From the NCBI GenBank assembly GCA_009921785.1, contig RFXE01000116.1:1-5969 (forward strand): a stretch of 5,969 nt of DNA, written 5' to 3'. The stretch is from Alphaproteobacteria bacterium. Lineage in GTDB: Bacteria; Pseudomonadota; Alphaproteobacteria; Rhizobiales; Beijerinckiaceae. The position numbers were made by a program, and so were the translations under genes. How positions within the stretch are numbered: position 1 is the stretch's first letter; each line of letters opens with the position of its first letter. Positions 5,204-5,969 of this stretch are shown here, in pieces. The notes under the pieces are model-generated. The model worked only from the letters and a program-made list of their open reading frames with translations, did no database searches and was not told the DNA's origin.

Positions 5204-5969
5204 ATGAACATCCACGAATATCAAGCCAAAGCCGTCTTGAAAGAGTTTGGTGTGCCTGTGTCAAATGGCCGGGCGATCATGAAGGCATCGGAAGCGGAAG
5301 AGGCTGCAAAAGCACTTGGCGGTCCGCTCTGGGTCGTGAAGTCGCAAATCCATGCGGGCGGTCGCGGCAAGGGCAAATTCAAAGAAGCCTCAGCCGGTGA
5401 AAAAGGCGGCGTGCGTCTTGCGAAGTCGATTGACGAAGTAAAACAGTTCTCGAGTGAAATGCTCGGCGCCACGCTCGTTACCATCCAAACCGGCGCGCAC
5501 GGCAAGCAGGTCAATCGTCTTTATATCGAAGACGGCTCCGACATTGCTAAGGAATTCTATCTCTCAATGCTGGTGGACCGCGCAACGGCGCGCATCGCTT
5601 TTGTGGTGTCGACAGAAGGCGGTATGGACATTGAAGAAGTCGCCCACAAGACGCCCGAAAAGATTGTGACCTTCTCGATCGATCCTGCAACCGGTGTGAT
5701 GCCGCATCATGGCCGCGCGGTGGCGAAGGCTTTGAAGCTCACAGGCGATCTCGCCAAAGAAGCCGAAAGCCTCACCAGCAAGCTCTACACAGCGTTTGTT
5801 GCCAAAGACATGGCAATGCTCGAAATCAACCCACTCATCATCACGGCCGACAATCATCTGAAATGTCTTGATGCGAAAGTGTCGTTTGATTCAAACGCGC
5901 TCTATCGTCATCCAGAAATTATGGAGCTGCGCGATGAGACGGAAGAAGACGCCAAAGAAATCGAAGCGT
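5204..5969 (+). CDS. sucC: Succinyl-CoA ligase (ADP-forming) subunit beta, 3' end outside window
   Basis: The reading frame is open for 255 codons to the window end; the family is about 390-400 residues, so roughly two thirds are present. With SucD it converts succinyl-CoA, ADP and phosphate to succinate, CoA and ATP in the TCA cycle. The N-terminus MNIHEYQAKAVLKEFGVP is typical. The ATP-grasp domain shows K46 in WVVKSQIHAGGRGK (the nucleotide-contact lysine), and the metal ligands N209 in LEINPL and D223 in CLDAK, spaced exactly as in E. coli SucC (N199 and D213). Relative to E. coli there are about 10 extra residues after HAGGRGK (the KFKEASAGEK region), which I associate with alphaproteobacterial homologues. 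sucD is expected just beyond the window. The gene looks intact as far as it goes and is probably transcribed with mdh. Confidence 0.96.
   Translation, partial: MNIHEYQAKAVLKEFGVPVSNGRAIMKASEAEEAAKALGGPLWVVKSQIHAGGRGKGKFKEASAGEKGGVRLAKSIDEVKQFSSEMLGATLVTIQTGAHGKQVNRLYIEDGSDIAKEFYLSMLVDRATARIAFVVSTEGGMDIEEVAHKTPEKIVTFSIDPATGVMPHHGRAVAKALKLTGDLAKEAESLTSKLYTAFVAKDMAMLEINPLIITADNHLKCLDAKVSFDSNALYRHPEIMELRDETEEDAKEIEA

Noticed and set aside
1..5969. Mobile element, prophage, CRISPR, tRNA or defence system
   Set aside because: No transposase, integrase, regular spacer array, tRNA-like sequence or toxin-antitoxin pair is visible; genes are core metabolic or regulatory and look intact.

Overview
The window reads as a stretch of alphaproteobacterial core chromosome. 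The strongest evidence is the order malate dehydrogenase (mdh) then succinyl-CoA ligase beta (sucC), the start of the mdh-sucCD-sucAB TCA cluster typical of Alphaproteobacteria, with a zapE/AFG1-type ATPase upstream. SucC also carries the short insertion after its HAGGRGK motif that I associate with alphaproteobacterial sequences. Base composition looks roughly balanced by eye. The order Hyphomicrobiales (Rhizobiales) is plausible, but I cannot fix a genus.

Layout. Positions 1-224 hold the 3' end of proB (PUA domain), followed after 2 bp by complete proA (227-1516); together they are the first two steps of proline synthesis from glutamate. Convergent with proA, only 4 bp away, is a small four-helix MAPEG-family membrane protein on the minus strand (1521-1904). 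A 146-bp divergent spacer separates it from zapE (2051-3217), an AFG1-like P-loop ATPase. A TetR-family regulator follows with no real gap and ends at 3847. Next comes a 282-bp non-coding stretch: first a strongly AT-rich block with a perfect 22-bp palindrome, a 14-bp tandem repeat and a TATAAT box, then a G/C-richer leader with several possible stems. Mdh is complete at 4130-5092. A 111-bp spacer with nested inverted repeats separates it from sucC, which starts at 5204 and runs off the window after 255 codons.

How the genes work together. ProB/ProA supply glutamate-5-semialdehyde for proline. Mdh and SucC are TCA-cycle enzymes and probably co-transcribed. ZapE is linked in the literature to division and, for its mitochondrial homologues, to respiratory-complex quality control. 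The TetR regulator lies between zapE and the TCA operon, next to an operator-like palindrome; it could regulate itself or mdh-suc, but this is inference.

I found no mobile element, CRISPR array, tRNA or rRNA, toxin-antitoxin or defence system, and no undescribed multi-gene system. The points worth a second look are all non-coding or contextual: the tetR-mdh control region, the mdh leader, the mdh-sucC hairpin with competing repeats, and the zapE-tetR junction.
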